Part shown: positions 42,065 to 51,602 of the stretch, piece after piece
How positions within the stretch are numbered: position 1 is the first letter of the stretch
How the letters are laid out: the number at the start of each line of letters is the position of its first letter
Assembly: GCF_036985505.1 (NCBI RefSeq)
Contig: NZ_BTGQ01000004.1
Location: 1-64,000, forward strand
From: Croceitalea sp947503285
GTDB lineage: Bacteria > Bacteroidota > Bacteroidia > Flavobacteriales > Flavobacteriaceae
Direction of reading: 5' to 3'
DNA length: 64,000 nt
The notes under the pieces: generated by a model
The model's input: only the letters and a program-made list of their open reading frames with translations
The model's database searches: none
What the model was told of the DNA's origin: nothing
Translations under genes and position numbers: made by a program

Positions 42065-42904
42065 ATGAAATCTATTTTTGATACGGTATCTTATAATTGT
42101 AGTAAAATAGTTACGGAGTCGTACAGTACTTCTTTCGCCCTGGCGACTAAAATGTTGGGCTCCTCAATTAGAAGGGATATCTATAACATTTATGGCTTTG
42201 TAAGATTTGCCGATGAAATCGTAGATACTTTTCATGATTATGACAAAGAGAAACTTTTCAACGACTTCGAGCAAGATCTACACAATTCCATTGAGTACAA
42301 AATCAGTTTGAATCCGATCTTGAATTCGTTTCAACAGACTTTCCATCAATATGATATACCCTTCGAACTCGTAGCCGCCTTTATGAAAAGCATGCGTATG
42401 GATTTGATAAAAAAACAATACAACACCACTGCTGAGTATAAGGAATATATCTACGGTTCTGCAGATGTGGTAGGGCTTATGTGCTTATGTGTATTTGTAA
42501 AGGGAGATAAAGAAAAATATGAGTCCCTTAAGGAATCGGCCATGGCCTTGGGCTCAGCCTTTCAAAAAGTAAATTTTCTTCGCGATTTAAAAGCTGATTT
42601 TGAACTATTGGAACGCTCTTACTTCCCGAACACTAATTTATTGGAATTGGATGAAGCTTCAAAGAAAAGGATAGTCGATGAAATAAAGGCCGATTTTGCC
42701 TCTGGTTTGGAAGGAATCGAAAAACTGCCAAGTGAAGCAAAATTTGGTGTCTATACGGCGTATAAATATTACAATAAGCTCTTGCAAAAACTCCAAAAAA
42801 CGCCACCATTGGAAATCAAGAATACAAGAATTCGGGTGCCCAATTACCAAAAGTTCGGGCTCTTGGCCAAATCATATGTAAACTATAAACTACAATTGGT
42901 ATAA
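42065..42904 (+). CDS. crtB: Phytoene synthase (CrtB)
   Basis: Condenses two geranylgeranyl diphosphates into phytoene, the first step of the pathway. 279 residues with the two Mg-binding aspartate motifs of squalene/phytoene synthases: RFADEIVDTFHDYD (about 47-60) and QKVNFLRDLKADFE (about 165-178). The N-terminus has the conserved SYSTSFALATKML. It is translated directly after crtI (1-bp gap) and 4 bp before crtZ, indicating one mRNA. Confidence 0.95.
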   Translation: MKSIFDTVSYNCSKIVTESYSTSFALATKMLGSSIRRDIYNIYGFVRFADEIVDTFHDYDKEKLFNDFEQDLHNSIEYKISLNPILNSFQQTFHQYDIPFELVAAFMKSMRMDLIKKQYNTTAEYKEYIYGSADVVGLMCLCVFVKGDKEKYESLKESAMALGSAFQKVNFLRDLKADFELLERSYFPNTNLLELDEASKKRIVDEIKADFASGLEGIEKLPSEAKFGVYTAYKYYNKLLQKLQKTPPLEIKNTRIRVPNYQKFGLLAKSYVNYKLQLV

Positions 42905-42908
42905 AGGA

Positions 42909-43358
42909 ATGAAGATTTTTCTTTGGATAGTCATATTCTTGGCTACGTTTTGTATTATGGAGTTTATGGCATGGTTTACACATAAATATATCATGCATGG
43001 TTTTTTATGGAGCCTGCATAAAGACCACCATAAAAAGGACCATGACTCTTGGTTTGAACGCAACGATGCCTTCTTTCTATTTTATGCAGTGGTCAGTATG
43101 TCATTGATCATGATTGGCAATACTACTGATTTTTGGTACGGTTGGCCACTAGGCTTTGGTATTTTGGCTTACGGAATTGCATATTTTTTCGTTCATGATA
43201 TTTTTATACACCAACGGTTTAAGTTTTTGAGAAACGCCAATAATTGGTATGCCAAAGGGGTAAGGCGTGCGCACAAAATGCATCATAAACATCTCGGTAA
43301 AACAGACGGTGAGTGTTTTGGCATGTTGTTCGTTCCATTCAAGTACTTCAAAAAATAA
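42909..43358 (+). CDS. crtZ: Beta-carotene hydroxylase (CrtZ)
   Basis: Adds the 3-hydroxyl to the beta ring of carotenoids (towards zeaxanthin, or 3-OH gamma-carotene derivatives). 149 residues of the fatty-acid-hydroxylase superfamily. Iron-binding histidine clusters are HKYIMHG, HKDHHKKDH, HDIFIHQR and RRAHKMHHKHLGK, between four membrane helices. It needs a beta ring made by a lycopene cyclase, which this cluster lacks. Its TAA overlaps the next ATG (TAATG). Confidence 0.93.
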   Translation: MKIFLWIVIFLATFCIMEFMAWFTHKYIMHGFLWSLHKDHHKKDHDSWFERNDAFFLFYAVVSMSLIMIGNTTDFWYGWPLGFGILAYGIAYFFVHDIFIHQRFKFLRNANNWYAKGVRRAHKMHHKHLGKTDGECFGMLFVPFKYFKK

Positions 43359-44827
43359 TGCCCAAAACAGCATTGGTCATTGGTTCTGGAATAGCCGGCC
43401 TGGCTACGGCCCTACGATTAAAAGCCAAGGGGTATCATGTTATTGTTTTCGAAAAAAATTCCTATCCCGGTGGAAAGCTACACTCAAAAAAAGTTAACGG
43501 GTATAGATTTGATTTAGGCCCATCCCTATTCACCATGCCATGGCTTGTAACCGAATTGTTCGAATTGCATGGAAAAAGACCGGATACCTATTTTGAATAC
43601 ATTAAAAAAGAAACAATCTGCAATTACTTTTGGGAAGACCGTACTCGATTTACCGTAAAATCGGATAAGGAGGATTTTATCGAGAAGGCGGCTATCTTAT
43701 TCGGCGAAGATGCCAAGCAAATAAAAAGGTATCTTGATGATAACAAGAAAAAATATGAATTGACAAGCTCCATTTTTCTTGAAAAATCATTGCACAAAGT
43801 TCAGACCTATCTCTCGAAAAAAACCGTAAAAGCATTGCTAAGAATAGGTGGCATGGGTATTCAAAACACAATGAATAACACCAACATGCAGTATTTTCAA
43901 AATCCAAAGTTGATTCAACTCTTTAACAGATACGCCACGTATAACGGCTCTTCACCATATCGAACGCCGGGTATTATGTCAATGATTCCGCATCTTGAAA
44001 TGGATTTGGGCACCTATTTTCCAAAGGGGGGTATGCATAACATCACAAAATCACTTTATCAATTGGCCCTAGATGTAGGAATAGTGTTCCATTTTAATAG
44101 CAACGTTGATGAAATACTAATTGAAAATGACAAAGCAATAGGGCTACGGTTACGGACCGAAACCGTATTTGGTGATATGGTTATCAGTAATATGGATGTC
44201 TATCCGACCTATAAAAAACTATTGCCTGAAATAAAACACCCCAGAAAGATACTAAACCAAGAACGTTCTAGTTCGGCTTTGATTTTTTATTGGGGAATAG
44301 CAAAAACATTTCCTGAGCTCGATTTGCACAATATCATGTTCAGTGAAGATTATAAAAAGGAGTTCGACCATATTTTCAACAAGAAAAGCCTCTTTGAAGA
44401 TACTACGGTCTACATCAACGTGACAAGTAAAGAAAATCGGGAAGATGCCCCAGAAGGCTGTGAAAATTGGTTTGTGATGATCAATGCTCCGGCAAACCAT
44501 GGGCAAGATTGGGGAAAATTGGCAGCTATGGCAAGAAAATCCGTCATAAGAAAAATAAATACCATCCTGAACACGGATATTGAGGAATATATTGAGACCG
44601 AGTTTGTATTGGACCCCATTGAGATCGAGCAAAATACCAGCTCCTATCGTGGGGCCTTGTATGGTGCGGCGAGCAACTCAAAATTAGCTGCTTTCTTAAG
44701 GCACCCCAATTTCAGTTCTAAAACCAAGAACCTCTATTTTTGCGGAGGTTCAGTACATCCTGGGGGTGGCATACCACTTTGCCTTTTATCTTCTAAAATT
44801 GTGAACGACCTCGTACCGAATGCTTAG
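43358..44827 (+). CDS. crtD: Carotenoid 3,4-desaturase (CrtD-type, CrtI family)
   Basis: A second CrtI-family FAD desaturase, 489 residues from ATG 43358 (the frame extends upstream into crtZ). FAD motif ALVIGSGIAGLATALRLKAKG and C-terminal LYFCGGSVHPGGGIPLCLLSS. In flavobacteria making saproxanthin or myxol, the second desaturase next to cruF is CrtD, which introduces the 3',4' double bond after 1',2'-hydration. I assign it by family and neighbours. Sequence alone does not separate it from other CrtI paralogues. It overlaps cruF by 8 bp. Confidence 0.85.
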   Translation: MPKTALVIGSGIAGLATALRLKAKGYHVIVFEKNSYPGGKLHSKKVNGYRFDLGPSLFTMPWLVTELFELHGKRPDTYFEYIKKETICNYFWEDRTRFTVKSDKEDFIEKAAILFGEDAKQIKRYLDDNKKKYELTSSIFLEKSLHKVQTYLSKKTVKALLRIGGMGIQNTMNNTNMQYFQNPKLIQLFNRYATYNGSSPYRTPGIMSMIPHLEMDLGTYFPKGGMHNITKSLYQLALDVGIVFHFNSNVDEILIENDKAIGLRLRTETVFGDMVISNMDVYPTYKKLLPEIKHPRKILNQERSSSALIFYWGIAKTFPELDLHNIMFSEDYKKEFDHIFNKKSLFEDTTVYINVTSKENREDAPEGCENWFVMINAPANHGQDWGKLAAMARKSVIRKINTILNTDIEEYIETEFVLDPIEIEQNTSSYRGALYGAASNSKLAAFLRHPNFSSKTKNLYFCGGSVHPGGGIPLCLLSSKIVNDLVPNA

Positions 44828-45470
44828 CATAGACCTCAAAAGAACCGCGAACACCAAGCTTGGAATATTCATGATCTGGCTATTCCATATATCAGGTGTA
44901 ATCGGAATCTATTTTGGCAATCAAGACTGGTTCATCACTAAATCGCCTTTGAACCTTACGGTAAGTCTATTGATCTTCATATGGCTATTTCCATTAAAGA
45001 CAAAAAAACAATGGTCACTATTTGCCATCTTTTTTTTCATTGGAATGTTTTCAGAGTGGTTGGGTGTTAATTATGGTATCTTGTTCGGCGATTATAACTA
45101 TGGTCGTAATTTAGGGCCTAAATTTGATGGCGTACCTTTCTTAATAGGAACGTATTGGGCCTTATTGACCTTTATCACTGCTGAAGTTTCGAAAAAAATA
45201 GGTTTTTCAAAAAGGTTGAAAATTGTTGTGGCTGCCGCGCTGATGGTAGGTCTCGATTTTTTAATGGAAAAGAATGCCCCGGTTTTTGACTTTTGGGAAT
45301 TCAAGGGGGCAGTACCCATAGACAATTACCTCGCGTGGTTTGGTATAGGCCTGCTCTTGCAAACCATTCTGCATAAGGCCAGGACAAAGGGGAACAAAGC
45401 TATTGCTATACATTTATACTTCGCCCAATTGCTATTTTTTGCTTTTTTCTATCTCTTCCCATTGCACTAG
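44820..45470 (+). CDS. cruF: Carotenoid 1,2-hydratase (CruF)
   Basis: Hydrates the psi end of gamma-carotene or its hydroxylated form, making the tertiary 1'-OH found in saproxanthin and myxol. 216 residues, an all-helical membrane protein of the CruF/DUF422 family: about seven helices, with the conserved EWLGVNYGILFGDYNYG and GLDFLMEKNAP segments carrying acidic residues in the membrane. It is last gene of the crt operon and convergent with the crtA-like gene, whose stop codon overlaps it by 4 bp. Confidence 0.87.
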   Translation: MLSIDLKRTANTKLGIFMIWLFHISGVIGIYFGNQDWFITKSPLNLTVSLLIFIWLFPLKTKKQWSLFAIFFFIGMFSEWLGVNYGILFGDYNYGRNLGPKFDGVPFLIGTYWALLTFITAEVSKKIGFSKRLKIVVAAALMVGLDFLMEKNAPVFDFWEFKGAVPIDNYLAWFGIGLLLQTILHKARTKGNKAIAIHLYFAQLLFFAFFYLFPLH

Positions 45471-46165
45471 ACCTTCTCCAACGGATTACCACCAAACCAG
45501 GATCCAGAGGAACGATAGGGTTGAAAGCGCGAAAATAGCTCCTCAGAATACCATCCTAATTCACGTGTCTTGCCAATGGCCTTCACATGCCCTTCAGTTT
45601 GATAGGCAAATTTGTTTAAAGAGTCCAAATCCTTCCATAGACTAAAAGTCGCCATATTCTTAAATGGTATTTCGCCAATTCCCTTAGTAAATAATAAGCC
45701 TGTATTTGTTTTCAAATCTTGTTGTGATTTAGGTACGAAACCCCAAAACCTCAATAAAAACCTTATTTTTATTGTCGCTCTGGTGATAACCGCATAAGTA
45801 AGTGTATCATCTAGGTCATCACTTTTTCTAAAAGGATTTTGCCCATCCCATTTACCCCTCGCTGCGATATTTCGCATAAAGATTTGATAGCATTCCGCAG
45901 CTTTCTTTCGGTATTTCTTTATGATTCGGGCATTATTGAAAAAATCATTGGCTGCTTCCTCACTTTTCCAAACCTGTAAAACGGCATAAACCCCAAAGTC
46001 AGGTTTTGGGTCAAAACCATCCCGCCCCGTTCCAAGAAGTTTATAGAACTCTTGTCCCTTCGCGTTTGAAAAAGCGGCTTGGGCAAATTGCATCATAGAG
46101 AACGCCCATAATTTTGTATGAAATGAAGTAAACCTGAAAAATGATATCGTAGTTATTTGGGACAT
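45467..46165 (-). CDS. crtA: CrtA-like carotenoid 2-hydroxylase
   Basis: 232 residues of the spheroidene monooxygenase (CrtA) family: TTISFFRFTSFHTKLWAFSMMQ at the N-terminus, IKIRFLLRFWGFVPKSQQ, and GIGEIPFKNMATFSLW. In Rhodobacter CrtA makes a 2-keto group. A CrtA-related enzyme of a myxol-making flavobacterium was reported as a carotenoid 2-hydroxylase. Beside CrtZ, CrtD and CruF the latter is the likely role, adding the 2'-OH that turns saproxanthin into myxol. It lies on the opposite strand, overlapping the end of cruF, and 1 bp after the TlpA-like gene. Confidence 0.85.
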   Translation of the reverse strand: MSQITTISFFRFTSFHTKLWAFSMMQFAQAAFSNAKGQEFYKLLGTGRDGFDPKPDFGVYAVLQVWKSEEAANDFFNNARIIKKYRKKAAECYQIFMRNIAARGKWDGQNPFRKSDDLDDTLTYAVITRATIKIRFLLRFWGFVPKSQQDLKTNTGLLFTKGIGEIPFKNMATFSLWKDLDSLNKFAYQTEGHVKAIGKTRELGWYSEELFSRFQPYRSSGSWFGGNPLEKV

Positions 46166-46166
46166 C

Positions 46167-46730
46167 CTATTCTGCTAGCAGGTCATCCACAATTTTCTTT
46201 ACCGTTGCAGTATTCCAGTTGGCTATTCCATCTTGTTCAACAACAATATAGCCGTCTTTGTCTATAAGGTAAGAATATGGCGGTTTCTCAGGTATCTTAA
46301 CTGCTGATTTATCTCCGATAATCAAATAGGTAACAGGAAAAGTGTATCCTTGTTTAGCAATGAACTCTTCGACGGGGGGGCGATCTTCATTGGTAATGAT
46401 ATAGAAGTCCATTTTGTCCTTATAAGTGTCATACAATTTCTGGATACTGCTTAATTCAGCCTCACTGGGTAATCGCCATGAGGCCCAAAAATTCACCAGA
46501 ATAACCCTCCCCTGTGATTTTTGAAAATTAAAGAAATTCCAATCGGCATCTTTTAGACGCCAATCATAGTCCGTGATCTTCTTTCTATTGGCCTCAGCCA
46601 CCACGTAAGGTGAGAATGAAAATATCCTATTCAAAAAAAGTTTACCATAATGCCCTAAAGGGGTCACAAAAAAGGAGAGTATAAAAAGAATGACAACAAT
46701 GTTAAGAACAGTCTTTTTCTTTACCGCCAT
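46167..46730 (-). CDS. TlpA/thioredoxin-fold protein without CxxC
   Basis: 187 residues. An N-terminal membrane anchor (about 8-25, VLNIVVILFILSFFVTP) is followed by a periplasmic thioredoxin fold. The active-site region reads FWASWRLPSEAE, with Arg86 and Ser89 replacing both cysteines of the usual WCxxC. The cis-proline is kept (FPVTYL). It cannot be a disulfide oxidoreductase, but might bind a partner or haem. It is probably co-transcribed with the crtA-like gene 1 bp downstream. A link to carotenoids is possible but unproven. Confidence 0.85.
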   Translation of the reverse strand: MAVKKKTVLNIVVILFILSFFVTPLGHYGKLFLNRIFSFSPYVVAEANRKKITDYDWRLKDADWNFFNFQKSQGRVILVNFWASWRLPSEAELSSIQKLYDTYKDKMDFYIITNEDRPPVEEFIAKQGYTFPVTYLIIGDKSAVKIPEKPPYSYLIDKDGYIVVEQDGIANWNTATVKKIVDDLLAE

Positions 46731-46750
46731 AGATAGTTTGGATTAAAACG

Positions 46751-46778
46751 AAAAGGCCCTTGATAATCAAGGGCCCTT
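46751..46778 (-). terminator. Terminator after aconitase
   Basis: GGCCCTTGAT (46755-46764) pairs with ATCAAGGGCC (46766-46775), with TTTT on the minus strand beyond. It lies between the aconitase stop and the TlpA-like start. Confidence 0.75.
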
Positions 46779-46796
46779 ATGTTCTTGAATTGCTGA

Positions 46797-49067
46797 TTAA
46801 GCATTTTCTTTTTTGATTACATTCAAGGCAGAGCCTTCTTTAAACCAATTGATCTGAGCCTCATTGTAAGTATGATTGGCCACTATGGTATCGGTACTTC
46901 CATCAGCATGAACGACTTCAATAGTTAGAGGTGTGTCAGGTGCAAAGCCCTCAATATCCACAAAATTAAAGGTATCGTCTTCTTGAATCAAATCATAGTC
47001 ATTCTCATTGGCAAAGGTAAGTCCCAACATACCTTGTTTTTTAAGGTTGGTCTCATGTATTCGTGCAAATGATTTTACCAAAACCGCAGCTACACCCAAA
47101 TGACGTGGCTGCATTGCTGCATGCTCCCTAGAAGAACCTTCTCCATAATTATGGTCACCAACGACAATAGATCGAATTCCTGCAGCTTTATAGGCCCTTT
47201 GCGTATCAGGCACCCCTCCATATTCGCCGGTCAACTGATTCTTGACAAAATTCGTTTTCTTGTTATAGGCATTTACCGCACCGATTAAGGTATTATTGGC
47301 AATATTGTCAAGATGACCACGGTAGCGTAACCAAGGGCCAGCCATCGAAATATGGTCCGTGGTACATTTTCCAAAAGCCTTTATCAGCAATTTCACGCCT
47401 TTTAACTCTTCGGGTTGTATCGGCACAAATGGGTCTAACAATTGTAATCGTTCAGATGTTGGCGATACCACGACTTGAACCCCACTACCGTTTTCCATGG
47501 GGGGTATAAAACCGGCATCTTCTACCTCAAAACCTTTCGGTGGTAGTTCCCAACCGGTAGGTTCTTCGAATTTCACCTCTTCCCCATTCTCATTGATCAA
47601 TGTATCGGTCAAAGGATTGAAATCCAACCTTCCAGCAACGGCTATTGCAGCCGTTATTTCAGGTGAGGCGACAAAAGCGTGCGTATTCGGATTACCATCG
47701 GCCCGTTTCGCAAAGTTTCTATTGAAAGAGTGTACTATACTGTTTTTTGGTGCGTTCTTGGGGTCGCTGTATCTAGCCCATTGTCCAATGCACGGTCCAC
47801 AGGCATTTGTGAATATCTTCGCATCCAATTTTTCGAAAATACCAAGGATGCCATCTCGTTCAGCGGTGTACCGCACTTGTTCGGAACCTGGATTGATCCC
47901 TAATTCAGCTTTCATCTTCAAACCCTTATCCAATGCCTGTTGTGCAATGGATGACGCCCTGGATAAATCTTCATAGGATGAATTCGTACAAGAACCTATC
48001 AATCCCCATTCCACTTGAATTGGCCACTCGTTCTCTGTGGCCTTTTCGGTCATTTCGCTTCCAACCTGAGTTGATAGATCCGGTGTAAAAGGACCATTCA
48101 AGAGTGGCCCTAATTCTGATAAGTTAATTTCAATTACCTGATCGAAATATTGCTCAGGATTTGCGTAAACCTCATCATCAGCGGTCAAGTGCTCTTTAAC
48201 TTCATTGGCAGCATCGGCTACATCAGCCCTCTCAGTGGCACGCAAATAACGTTCCATGGACTCATCATAACCAAATGTCGAGGTAGTTGCCCCTATTTCA
48301 GCACCCATATTACATATAGTTCCTTTACCGGTACATGACAATGCTTTGGCACCAGGACCAAAATATTCTACGATTGCCCCGGTTCCACCCTTTACGGTAA
48401 GTATTTCAGCAACTTTTAAAATAACATCTTTTGGAGCCGTCCATCCTGAAATGGTACCGGTCAACTTTACCCCTATCAATTTTGGAAATTTCAATTCCCA
48501 TGGCATACCTGCCATCACATCAACGGCATCAGCTCCACCGACCCCGATTGCCACCATTCCCAATCCACCTGCATTTACCGTATGGGAGTCCGTTCCTATC
48601 ATCATCCCACCAGGAAATGCATAATTTTCCAATACTACCTGATGGATAATACCCGCACCAGGTTTCCAAAAACCGATTCCATATTTATTGGAAACGGATT
48701 CCAAAAAATCAAAAACCTCGGCACTGGTCGTGTTCGCTGACTTTAAATCGGCAGCTGCGCCACTTTTGGCTTGAATTAAATGATCACAATGAACGGTAGT
48801 TGGTACGGCAACCTTTGGCTTACCAGCTTGCATAAATTGCAGTAAGGCCATTTGGGCGGTCGCATCTTGGCATGCGATACGGTCAGGTGCAAAATCGACA
48901 TAATCCTTCGCTCTCTTAAAGACCCTGGTAGGATTACCGTCCCATAGATGTGAATACAGTATTTTTTCAGATAATGTCAATGGTTTACCAACTAGTTCTC
49001 TTGCTACGGCTACTCTTTCTCCCATAGTAGCATAGACTTTTTTAATCATGTCAATATCAAACGCCAT
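46797..49067 (-). CDS. Aconitate hydratase
   Basis: Isomerises citrate and isocitrate in the TCA cycle through a [4Fe-4S] cluster. 756 residues, the length of mitochondrial-type aconitases. Cluster cysteines appear in IGSCTNSSYED and NACGPCIGQW. Substrate-site segments include VHCDHLIQAK, GTDSHTVNAGGLG and GEGSSREHAAMQPRHLG, and the C-terminal swivel domain is complete. Single gene, rightmost end near 49067, with 160 bp to the moxR end. It is not paired with other TCA genes here. Confidence 0.96.
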   Translation of the reverse strand: MAFDIDMIKKVYATMGERVAVARELVGKPLTLSEKILYSHLWDGNPTRVFKRAKDYVDFAPDRIACQDATAQMALLQFMQAGKPKVAVPTTVHCDHLIQAKSGAAADLKSANTTSAEVFDFLESVSNKYGIGFWKPGAGIIHQVVLENYAFPGGMMIGTDSHTVNAGGLGMVAIGVGGADAVDVMAGMPWELKFPKLIGVKLTGTISGWTAPKDVILKVAEILTVKGGTGAIVEYFGPGAKALSCTGKGTICNMGAEIGATTSTFGYDESMERYLRATERADVADAANEVKEHLTADDEVYANPEQYFDQVIEINLSELGPLLNGPFTPDLSTQVGSEMTEKATENEWPIQVEWGLIGSCTNSSYEDLSRASSIAQQALDKGLKMKAELGINPGSEQVRYTAERDGILGIFEKLDAKIFTNACGPCIGQWARYSDPKNAPKNSIVHSFNRNFAKRADGNPNTHAFVASPEITAAIAVAGRLDFNPLTDTLINENGEEVKFEEPTGWELPPKGFEVEDAGFIPPMENGSGVQVVVSPTSERLQLLDPFVPIQPEELKGVKLLIKAFGKCTTDHISMAGPWLRYRGHLDNIANNTLIGAVNAYNKKTNFVKNQLTGEYGGVPDTQRAYKAAGIRSIVVGDHNYGEGSSREHAAMQPRHLGVAAVLVKSFARIHETNLKKQGMLGLTFANENDYDLIQEDDTFNFVDIEGFAPDTPLTIEVVHADGSTDTIVANHTYNEAQINWFKEGSALNVIKKENA

Positions 49068-49228
49068 TGTGCAAAGTTGTTTTTAGGATTGAATTCGTTA
49101 AAATTACAAAAATGTAGTCGGGAATAAAACAATACCTTAACTAATCCTAAGACTTTTCTTTAACAAAAAGTTAGAACGAATTATGCAACGACATGCGGTA
49201 CGATAGCCTTATTTTTCCGAGTGTGGGC

Positions 49229-50182
49229 TTAGAACAATTCTTGTATGATCAGGTCTTCGGATATGCCTTCGGCTTCAGCCTTGTAATTTTTTAAAATACG
49301 ATGTCTCAAAATTCCCTTTGCGATTGCCTGAACATCTTCAATATCGGGGGCATATTTGCCATTTACCGCTGCATGGGCCTTGGCCGCTAAGATCAAGTTC
49401 TGTGAGGCCCTCGGACCTGCGCCCCAATCGACATAATTTTTAACATATTCGCTCGCTCCCTCAAGATTAGGTCTTGTTTTGTTCACCAGCCTAACAGTAT
49501 AATCCACTACATTGTCAGGTACCGGGATCCTTCGAACCAAACTTTGCACTTCGTTGATTGCGTCAGCACTAAAAAGGGTATTCAGGATAACCGATTTATC
49601 GGCCGTAGTTGCCTTGACAATATCGATTTCTTCAGCTATTGATGGATAGGTCAATCGAATCGCGAACATGAATCGGTCTAATTGCGCCTCAGGCAAAGGA
49701 TAAGTACCTTCTTGTTCTATGGGGTTTTGTGTGGCCAAAACAAAATAGGGCCGCTCCAACTTATGTTGTTGCCCGGCTATGGTTACCGAACGCTCTTGCA
49801 TTGCCTCAAGCAGGGCAGCTTGGGTTTTTGGTGGGGTACGGTTGATTTCGTCAGCCAAGATTATGTTGGCAAAAATAGGGCCCTTGATAAATTTAAAATT
49901 CCGATTCTGATCTAAGACCTCTGAACCTAAAATATCGCTCGGCATCAAATCAGGGGTAAATTGAATACGCTTGAAATCCAATCCTAAAGTTTGGGCAATG
50001 GTATTGACCATTAATGTTTTTGCCAAACCAGGAACCCCTATGAGTAATGAGTGACCCCCAGTATAAATGGATAGTAAAATCTGGTCTATTACCTCTTCTT
50101 GACCGATAATTACTTTAGAAATCTCGTTTTTTAGGGCTTTGTGCTTTTCAACAAGGTTTTCAATCGCAGTTACGTCTGACAT
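49229..50182 (-). CDS. MoxR-family AAA+ ATPase
   Basis: 317 residues. Walker A is LLIGVPGLAKTLMV (about 38-51), Walker B is NIILADEINRTPPKTQAALLEAMQE, sensor 1 is VLATQNPIEQEGTYPLPEAQLDRF, and the helical lid is C-terminal. MoxR ATPases work as chaperones for the assembly of enzyme or surface complexes, usually with DUF58/VWA proteins. None of those genes is in the window. It follows the parvulin-type genes by 1 bp, suggesting a link with envelope protein folding. Confidence 0.94.
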   Translation of the reverse strand: MSDVTAIENLVEKHKALKNEISKVIIGQEEVIDQILLSIYTGGHSLLIGVPGLAKTLMVNTIAQTLGLDFKRIQFTPDLMPSDILGSEVLDQNRNFKFIKGPIFANIILADEINRTPPKTQAALLEAMQERSVTIAGQQHKLERPYFVLATQNPIEQEGTYPLPEAQLDRFMFAIRLTYPSIAEEIDIVKATTADKSVILNTLFSADAINEVQSLVRRIPVPDNVVDYTVRLVNKTRPNLEGASEYVKNYVDWGAGPRASQNLILAAKAHAAVNGKYAPDIEDVQAIAKGILRHRILKNYKAEAEGISEDLIIQELF

Positions 50183-50183
50183 A

Positions 50184-51602
50184 TTAGTTTTTTACCCAAT
50201 TATTAGCAAAATCACAGTCTTTGTTCTCATAACCTACCTGAATATAAACATCCTCGATTTTCTCCTTCATCCATTTTTGTACTGCTTTGAACTGTTTTTC
50301 GCGCAAGGCAAGCTCTTGTATTTTGATATAATCACGGGCAAAATCGGCCTTATGCTCATCATATCGATTCGTAATCTGCATGATTTTGAACTTGGGGGCT
50401 CCCCCTCTAGGGTCATCTTCACGTATAGGCCTTGAAATCTCGTTATCTTTGATATTCCTGACTTGATTGTAAAGCGATGGGTCCATTTTGGTAAGCTCGA
50501 ACTTAGAATCGAAATTTATCGGGTTTCGCAACAGCCCCCCGTCGAACTTGGTTTCTTTTTCGTCAGAAAAGTTCAAAGCGGCTTCTGCAAAAGAGTATTT
50601 TCCATCAAGAATTTGTTGACGTATGGTATCCAATTCCGTTGCCGCTTTCTTCAAAGCTTCTTCCGATACTTCGGGTATCATCAAAATATGCCTCAAATCC
50701 ACTTCTTGTCCCCTTACCTTTTCTATTTTCATAAGGTGGTAACCGAACATCGTTTCAAATGGTTCTGAAATTTCGCCTTCCCTCAAGCTAAAAGCGACAT
50801 CTTTGAATTCTTTCACATAGCCACTATTTTTCGTCACCCCAGTGTAAAGTCCACCCCTAGGTTTTGAACCGGGATCTTGTGAATACAAAATGGCCTTTAC
50901 GTTGAAACTGGCATCGTTCTCTTCGACATCTTGTTTGATGCCATTAAGCCTATCGATGACTTTTTGCTTTTCTACATCAGATGGCTCGGGTTGCTTCACG
51001 ATTTGTGAGATTTCAAGTTCGGCACCGAAAACAGGGCGTTCTTCTTCTGGAATATTATAGAAAAACTGCCTGACCTCTTCTGGGGTAACCTCAATTTCTT
51101 GAACGATTTTTCCTTGCATCTTCTCTGAAAGCATACGCAACTTATTGATTTCAAACAACTCGGCCCTAAAACTTTCTAAATCAGGCTTTTTGTAGTACTT
51201 CAACATTTTTTCGATACTCCCGATTTGGGTCGACAATTGCTGGATTTGCCTATCACTCTGTGCATTTACCTGATCGTCAGACACCAATAAACTATCTTGA
51301 ACGGCTTGATGGGCATATAACCTATCTTCCATTAACTTACCCAAAAGCTGGCACTTGGTAATATCCTCGGTGGAAGCACCTTGGTTCTTTAAATCGATCA
51401 GTGTTTTCTCGACATCAGAGTCAAGAATAACATAGTCGCCTATGACCGCTGCGATACCATCTAACTTTATCTTATTCGCGTTGTTAACGGTATCTTTTTG
51501 CACCTCAGCAGTTTCTGTAGATACCCTGCTTGTATCATCATTGTTTTGTGCGGAAAGGGAACAAACCAATCCTAAAAAAAATATACTAATCTTGATTTTC
51601 AT
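50184..51602 (-). CDS. SurA-like periplasmic peptidyl-prolyl isomerase
   Basis: 472 residues from ATG 51602, chosen for the signal peptide MKIKISIFFLGLVCSLSAQ. The open frame extends 12 codons into the upstream gene. An N-terminal chaperone region (IAAVIGDYVILDSDVEKTLIDL) is followed by two parvulin domains (about 190-300 and 310-410, with GGLYTGVTKNSGYVKEFKDVAFSLREGEIS and GYHLMKI). This is the layout of SurA, which folds outer-membrane proteins. It overlaps the upstream lipoprotein gene by 17 bp and is coupled to moxR. Confidence 0.9.
   Translation of the reverse strand: MKIKISIFFLGLVCSLSAQNNDDTSRVSTETAEVQKDTVNNANKIKLDGIAAVIGDYVILDSDVEKTLIDLKNQGASTEDITKCQLLGKLMEDRLYAHQAVQDSLLVSDDQVNAQSDRQIQQLSTQIGSIEKMLKYYKKPDLESFRAELFEINKLRMLSEKMQGKIVQEIEVTPEEVRQFFYNIPEEERPVFGAELEISQIVKQPEPSDVEKQKVIDRLNGIKQDVEENDASFNVKAILYSQDPGSKPRGGLYTGVTKNSGYVKEFKDVAFSLREGEISEPFETMFGYHLMKIEKVRGQEVDLRHILMIPEVSEEALKKAATELDTIRQQILDGKYSFAEAALNFSDEKETKFDGGLLRNPINFDSKFELTKMDPSLYNQVRNIKDNEISRPIREDDPRGGAPKFKIMQITNRYDEHKADFARDYIKIQELALREKQFKAVQKWMKEKIEDVYIQVGYENKDCDFANNWVKN

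Noticed and set aside
47497..47976. Plus-strand ORF of 159 residues inside aconitase
   Set aside because: It is antisense to the conserved aconitase coding sequence and resembles no family. It is a shadow frame.
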